Assembly (NCBI RefSeq): GCF_001612665.1
Contig: NZ_BDAX01000002.1
Location: 682,001-746,000, forward strand
Direction of reading: 5' to 3'
Source of the DNA: Nocardia alba NBRC 108234
GTDB lineage: Bacteria; Actinomycetota; Actinomycetes; Mycobacteriales; Mycobacteriaceae
Length of the DNA: 64,000 nucleotides
Shown: in pieces, positions 59,058 through 64,000 of the stretch
Position numbering within the stretch: position 1 is the first letter of the stretch
Layout of the letters: the number at the start of each line of letters is the position of its first letter
The notes under the pieces: model-generated
Told to the model about the DNA's origin: nothing
The model's database searches: none
The model's input: the letters and a program-made list of their open reading frames with translations, nothing else
Made by a program: the position numbers and the translations under genes

Positions 59058-59930
59058 ATGCTCGATGTCCGCAAACTTCGCCTGCTCCGCGAACTCGCCC
59101 ACCGCGGCACCATCGCCGCGGTCGCCGAGGCACTCAGCTATACGCCCTCGGCGGTGTCCCAACAGCTCACCGCCCTCGAACGCGAAGCGGGCGTCGCGCT
59201 GCTCGAACGCTCGGGCCGCGGCGTTACCCTCACCCCCGCCGCCGAGCTCCTCGTCGGACACACCGAGACGATCCTGGCCGCCCTCGAACACGCCGAAGCC
59301 GACTTGTCCCGCACCCGGGACGAACTGGCGGGAACCCTGCGCATCGGCACTTTCCCGACGGCGGCCCGTACCCTGCTGTCCCCCGCACTGGTCACGTTGA
59401 GCACCGACCACCCTCGCCTGGAACTCACCGTCACCGAGATCGACCCCGCCGACATCCCGAACGCACTGCGCGCGGGCACCCTGGATATCGCGCTCACCCA
59501 TGACTACGACCTGGTCCCCGCCGACGCCGACGCGTCCTTGCAGACCGAACCCCTGCACACCGAAACCGTCTACCTCGCCACGCTGACCCCCGTGGCCACC
59601 GAGGACGCACTGGTCGCGCACCGCCGATCCGCCTGGATCGCGGGAACTCCGGGAACCCTGTGCCACACCTTGACGATCCGAGCCTGCCAGGCAACAGGAT
59701 TCACCCCCCATATCCGCCACCACGCCGACGACTTCGACACCGTCCTCACCCTCGTCGCCGCGGGCGCGGGCACCGCGATAGTCCCGGCCCTAGCCCTCTA
59801 CGCACCCCCTGAACACATCACCCTCACCCCCCTGCCGATCCGCCGCCACACCCAGCTCGTTTATCGGAACGGCACCGGTCTACATCCCGCCATCCACGCC
59901 GCCCGCGTCGCCCTGCACGCCGCGGCCTAG
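59058..59930 (+). CDS. LysR-family transcriptional regulator
   Basis: A 290-residue regulator. The N-terminal helix-turn-helix is LLRELAHRGTIAAVAEALSYTPSAVSQQLTALEREAG (residues 7-43), and the rest is the two-lobed periplasmic-binding-like effector domain. The HTH form with SPSAVSQQL-type sequence is common in regulators of small-molecule catabolism. It is divergent from the DapA-family lyase gene and very likely controls it, with the intergenic inverted repeat as binding site. Confidence 0.9.
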   Translation: MLDVRKLRLLRELAHRGTIAAVAEALSYTPSAVSQQLTALEREAGVALLERSGRGVTLTPAAELLVGHTETILAALEHAEADLSRTRDELAGTLRIGTFPTAARTLLSPALVTLSTDHPRLELTVTEIDPADIPNALRAGTLDIALTHDYDLVPADADASLQTEPLHTETVYLATLTPVATEDALVAHRRSAWIAGTPGTLCHTLTIRACQATGFTPHIRHHADDFDTVLTLVAAGAGTAIVPALALYAPPEHITLTPLPIRRHTQLVYRNGTGLHPAIHAARVALHAAA

Positions 59931-60015
59931 CGATACCCGGCTTCGCCGACCGGTGAGACAATCGAGGTGGTCGTGTGGAGACCGGACGAGCGACATCGAG
60001 TAGTGGGAGAAACCC

Positions 60016-61161
60016 ATGGCACGTGTCAAGACCGGAATTGTCGATCCAGGCCTGTATTCCCGCTGTGCGCCGGACTTGACCCAGCGCACGGCGAAATTCG
60101 TCGCCGCGACGAGCGGTGCCGACTCGGTGTGGGTCATCGACCATTTGATCGGGCTGTTTCCCTCCTCGGTCTGGAAACCGAACCATGTCGGCGGCGCGCG
60201 GATCGCTCCCGCCGCGGACGCGTTCTACGAGCCGTGGACCCTGCTCGGGCGAGCGTCGGCACGGAATCGGTGGAGCCGGCTACGACTCGGGGTGGGAGTC
60301 ACCGACACCGCTCGCCGGCATCCTGCGGTGACCGCACAGGCCGCCGCGAGCTTGCATCTACTCAGTGGCGGACGAGCTATTCTCGGAATCGGTCCGGGGG
60401 AACGCGAGAACAATGAGCCCTACGGTGTCGATTGGCAACGCCCGGTGGCGCGCTTCGAGGAAGCGGTGGCGACGATTCGGGCGTTGTGGGAATCCAACGG
60501 TGAGCCGATCTCCCGGGATTCGGAATTCTTCCCGCTGCGCGACGCGGTCTTCGCCCTGCCTCCGCACCGCGGCACCCGACCGGAGCTCTGGATAGGGGCA
60601 CACGGGCCGCGCATGCTCAGGGCGACCGGTCGATTCGCCGATGCGTGGCTGCCCGCCTTTCCGAGTAGCCCGGCCGAATATCGCGACAGGCTCGATACCA
60701 TCCGGGCCGCGGCCTCGGACGCGGGACGCGACCCGGCCGCGATCCGAGCGGCCGGCTGGCATTGGATCGTGACCGCGAAGACGCGAACGATCGTCGACGA
60801 GATTCTCGACTCGGCCGTGATCCGCGCCTACGCGCTCGCCGCGTCCGCGCGGGCCTGGGCACGCCACGGTGTGGAGCATCCGTTGGGTCCCACGTTCTCC
60901 GGTGCACAGGACATTCTTCCGCAGACCATCGACGAAGCCACCGCGCTGGACTACGGTCGTCGCGCACCCCGGTCGTTGATCAGCGAGATCTTCCAGGTCG
61001 GCACACCGGCAGAGGTGATCGACCAGTTCGCCGAACGACACGACCACGGCCTGACCTACGCCGTGATGGTCGACCTCGGCGCATGCCACCCGAAACTGCG
61101 CACGGGCCTGCGAACCGGGTCATCGTTCGCCGCGGTCGCACGCGGAATCCGCCGGTTGTGA
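60016..61161 (+). CDS. LLM F420-dependent oxidoreductase, phthiodiolone-ketoreductase-like
   Basis: A 381-residue F420-type luciferase-like enzyme, the same length as mycobacterial Rv2951c. Shared blocks include DSVWVIDHLIGLFPSS, FYEPWTLLGRASA, RLGVGVTDTARRHPAVTAQAAASLHLLSGGRAILGIGPGEREN, PYGVDWQRPVARFEEAVATIRALW and AHGPRMLRATGRFADAWLP. Rv2951c reduces phthiodiolone during PDIM and phenolic glycolipid synthesis. Those lipids are not expected in Nocardia, and no polyketide genes are nearby, so the substrate here is probably another ketone. A GGGAG site lies 6 nt before the ATG. Confidence 0.87.
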   Translation: MARVKTGIVDPGLYSRCAPDLTQRTAKFVAATSGADSVWVIDHLIGLFPSSVWKPNHVGGARIAPAADAFYEPWTLLGRASARNRWSRLRLGVGVTDTARRHPAVTAQAAASLHLLSGGRAILGIGPGERENNEPYGVDWQRPVARFEEAVATIRALWESNGEPISRDSEFFPLRDAVFALPPHRGTRPELWIGAHGPRMLRATGRFADAWLPAFPSSPAEYRDRLDTIRAAASDAGRDPAAIRAAGWHWIVTAKTRTIVDEILDSAVIRAYALAASARAWARHGVEHPLGPTFSGAQDILPQTIDEATALDYGRRAPRSLISEIFQVGTPAEVIDQFAERHDHGLTYAVMVDLGACHPKLRTGLRTGSSFAAVARGIRRL

Positions 61162-61272
61162 CACTGCGGCGAGGTCGGTGGCGGCCAGGAAGGAAACTGC
61201 CACCGACCTGGTGACCAAGGCCCGCACCGCGGCGCCGAACCGCTCGCCGACCGGGACCCGAAACACCGCGAT

Positions 61273-61995
61273 CTACGCGGTTCTGTCGCGGTGAGCGCCG
61301 CGCTGCCTGGTACGGGTGGCCGAGACGGGGTCGATGTCGGGCATGGCCCACTGGGCGGACAGGGCGAGGCTGGGTTCACGACCGGAAGCCACGTGGCGGT
61401 AGGCGATTTCGGCGGCCGCGTCGGGGTCGTTGGCGGCGATGGCGGCATAGAGGGCTTCGTGTTCGTCGCACTGGGTACCGGGGTCGCGCTCCTTGGTCAG
61501 ATGGAACAGCCACCGGACTCGGGATTCCAAGGGGCGCAACAGCGATTGCAACAGTGGGTTGCCCGAGACCTCGACGATGACAGCGTGAAAGCCCGCGTTC
61601 GCGGCGGCGATCGCGGCTTGGTCGCCCCGCGCGGTCGCCTGGCGGGCCGCGGTGAGCTGTTCTCGCAGAGCGGCGAGGTCGCCCGGTTCGGCGCGGTCGG
61701 CGGCCAGGCGCGCCGCCAGCACCTCCAGACTCTCGCGAACATCGAAGAGGTCGCGGACGTCGGTCACGGTGAACGGGGCGACGATCGCGCCCTGCCTCGG
61801 CACGATCACGACGAGGCCCTCACGTTCGAGCAGCTGCAACGCCTCGCGCAGCGGGATCCGCGAGATGGCCAGCTCGGTGGCGAGGTCGCGTTCCACCAGC
61901 CGCTGCCCAGGACTCAAGCGCAGGTCGATGATCCGATCGCGCAACTGCTCGTAGGCATGATCGCGCAGCGACTTCTTCGCCGGTTCCGCTGCCAC
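61273..61995 (-). CDS. GntR-family regulator, FCD type
   Basis: A 240-residue regulator. The winged helix is YEQLRDRIIDLRLSPGQRLVERDLATELAISRIPLREALQLLEREGLV. The FCD effector domain follows with DLFDVRESLEVLAARLAADRA, NAGFHAVIVEVSGNPLL, and a metal-site helix CDEHEALYAAIAANDPDAA. GTG 61995 is chosen because GAAGGA lies 7 nt upstream; a GTG at 62019 and an ATG at 62046 are alternatives. It is divergent from the BMP importer genes, with a GTATAC-centred palindrome in between, and probably represses them. Confidence 0.88.
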   Translation of the reverse strand: MAAEPAKKSLRDHAYEQLRDRIIDLRLSPGQRLVERDLATELAISRIPLREALQLLEREGLVVIVPRQGAIVAPFTVTDVRDLFDVRESLEVLAARLAADRAEPGDLAALREQLTAARQATARGDQAAIAAANAGFHAVIVEVSGNPLLQSLLRPLESRVRWLFHLTKERDPGTQCDEHEALYAAIAANDPDAAAEIAYRHVASGREPSLALSAQWAMPDIDPVSATRTRQRGAHRDRTA

Positions 61996-62101
61996 CGCAC
62001 CATCCTTCTGCTCCCGCACGTCCCTACGGTAGCCCGCTCGGCGCATGCGACCGTTTCTTACTTTTCGGTAATCCGCCCGTCATCTCCGAGCCGCAGGCTG
62101 A

Positions 62102-62125
62102 CACTTAACGGTATACCGCTAAGTG
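62102..62125. promoter_or_regulatory. 24-bp GTATAC-centred palindrome, GntR(FCD) operator
   Basis: The stretch from CACTTA to TAAGTG is palindromic with one mismatched base pair, centred on CGGTATACCG. FCD-type GntR proteins typically bind short palindromes with a GT-N(2-3)-AC core, which this matches. It lies between the divergent gntR and BMP-lipoprotein genes, 28 nt upstream of the latter's start. Confidence 0.6.
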
Positions 62126-62153
62126 AGCGGTACGTTCGATCAAGGAGTACCCC

Positions 62154-63146
62154 GTGCACAAGTCCACTCGGCGCGCTGTCGCCGTCGGCTCGGCCGCCCT
62201 CGCCGCCGCTGCCCTCCTGTCGGCCTGCGGTTCCGCGGATACCACGGCGTCGGGCGGCAAGCTGAAGGTCGGCGTGTTCTTCCCCGGCTCGCTCTCCGAC
62301 ACCGGCTTCATGCAGTCCGGATACCTCGGCTACCAGCGCGTCGCCGACGCGCTCGGCGACAAGGTAGAACTCAGCAAGGTCGAACAGGTCGCGGCCAGCG
62401 ACTATCAGCAGGCCCTGGTCCGTTTCGCCTCGACCAACGATCTGGTGATCTCGCTCGGCGGCCAGACCGACGCCGACGTGCGCAAAGTGGCACCGCAGTT
62501 CCCGAACGTGAAGTTCGTCGAGATCGGCGGACCGGCCGACGCCAAGCCGCTCGCCAACCTCGCCTACTACGACCCGCAGCAGGCCGAGGCCGAATTCCTC
62601 AGCGGCGCGGTGTCGGCCGCGGGGTCCAAAACTGGCGCGGTGGCCTTCGTCGGCGGTGTCGAACTGCCCGCGATCGTCAACGCCGCCAACGCCTTCGGCA
62701 ACGGCGCACGATTCGCGAAGCCGGACGCGAAGGTGCTCACGCCGCAGTACCTGGGCGACTTCAACGACCCCGCCAAGGCCAAGCAGGCCGCACTGGCCGA
62801 CTACGGCGCGGGCGCGGGCACGCTCGGTCAGATCGTGAACCTGGGCAAGGCGGGTATGGAACAGGCCGCGACCCAGGCCGGCGCCACGATGGTGGGCGGT
62901 CCGATTCCCGGCGACTGCGCCAACCCCGCCTACCTGGGTTACGTACACACCGATATCGGCACCGAGGTCGAGTTCGCGGTGCGGGCCGTACTGGACAACT
63001 CGTGGAAGGCCGAGAACGTGCGCTTCGGGCTGACCTCACCCAACGACGGCACCGATTTCGTGTTGTGCAGCAAGGATTCCGGGGTCGCCGACGCCCTCGC
63101 GAAGGCGAAAACGGCCCTGTCCACCGGCGCGGTCAAGCCGTACTGA
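62154..63146 (+). CDS. BMP-family ABC transporter substrate-binding lipoprotein
   Basis: A 330-residue exported lipoprotein with signal peptide and lipobox LLSAC near residue 25. The body is the BMP/PnrA fold: VGVFFPGSLSDTGFMQSGYLGYQRV, then SLGGQTDADVRKVAPQFPNVKFVEIGG, and NLGKAGMEQAATQAGATMVGG. BMP proteins bind nucleosides or other purine-like compounds. The GTG start has AAGGAG 6 nt upstream. It is followed 6 nt later by the ATPase gene. The most likely cargo is a nucleoside or related heterocycle. Confidence 0.88.
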   Translation: MHKSTRRAVAVGSAALAAAALLSACGSADTTASGGKLKVGVFFPGSLSDTGFMQSGYLGYQRVADALGDKVELSKVEQVAASDYQQALVRFASTNDLVISLGGQTDADVRKVAPQFPNVKFVEIGGPADAKPLANLAYYDPQQAEAEFLSGAVSAAGSKTGAVAFVGGVELPAIVNAANAFGNGARFAKPDAKVLTPQYLGDFNDPAKAKQAALADYGAGAGTLGQIVNLGKAGMEQAATQAGATMVGGPIPGDCANPAYLGYVHTDIGTEVEFAVRAVLDNSWKAENVRFGLTSPNDGTDFVLCSKDSGVADALAKAKTALSTGAVKPY

Positions 63147-63152
63147 TCCACG

Positions 63153-64000
<848 letters not shown>

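Overview
The window comes from a high-GC actinomycete of the Mycobacteriales, most likely Nocardia or a close relative. The evidence is strong GC bias at third codon positions, frequent GTG/TTG starts, dense ATGA/GTGA overlaps between operon genes, a conservon (cvnABCD plus a P450), split proline catabolism genes pruA-pruB, and several proteins whose closest known relatives by eye are mycobacterial (Rv0910-like SRPBCC, Rv2951c-like F420 reductase, DUF5313, Ami1-like amidase). I saw no tRNA, rRNA, CRISPR array, insertion sequence or prophage. No intergenic gap exceeds 300 bases.

Layout. 1-4271: end of an ABC ATPase, an ADP-ribosylglycohydrolase with a tiny KOW protein, a DinB/DUF664 protein, a HAD hydrolase and a PaaI-type thioesterase. 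4367-11270: a tightly coupled + strand operon of a GntR/UTRA regulator, a small two-cluster ferredoxin (AprB-like), a sulfonate/nitrate-type ABC importer whose binding lipoprotein carries a NosL-like C-terminus, and an AprA-like flavoprotein fused to about nine HEAT repeats. 11495-16747: a serine hydrolase, an epimerase, small membrane proteins and a NarL-type two-component pair. 16756-25275: a second organosulfur operon on the minus strand (ABC importer, DszB-like desulfinase, two SsuD-type flavin monooxygenases, class II aldolase, a signal-less binding-protein-fold protein), divergent from an IclR regulator with two matched operator dyads between them. 25383-37811: an MFS pump, methyltransferase, LLM oxidoreductase, nitroreductase, PNPOx, SMP-30-like lactonase, M50 peptidase, gluconokinase, CocE-type hydrolase and VOC protein. 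37817-39916: a Tat-lipoprotein alkylsulfatase. 39923-44286: a PucR regulator divergent from pruA-pruB. 44398-50850: a TetR, an SRPBCC-acyl-CoA ligase fusion, secreted proteins and a P450/TetR divergent pair with twin operators. 50877-55715: an OhrR-like regulator, then the conservon ending in a P450 that lacks the ExxR motif. 56011-64000: Rv0910-like protein, MFS pump, DapA-family lyase/LysR pair, phthiodiolone-ketoreductase-like LLM enzyme, and a GntR(FCD)-controlled BMP-type nucleoside ABC importer that runs off the end.

Theme. Three separate loci (5195-11270, 16756-24316, 37817-39856) look built for acquiring sulfur from organic sulfonates, sulfinates or sulfate esters. The two ABC-linked loci are the most likely sources of new biochemistry. 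Many + strand genes have a TANNNT hexamer 6-8 nt before the start codon and no Shine-Dalgarno, which suggests leaderless transcripts. Operon ends are marked by perfect 15-17 bp hairpins without T-tracts.
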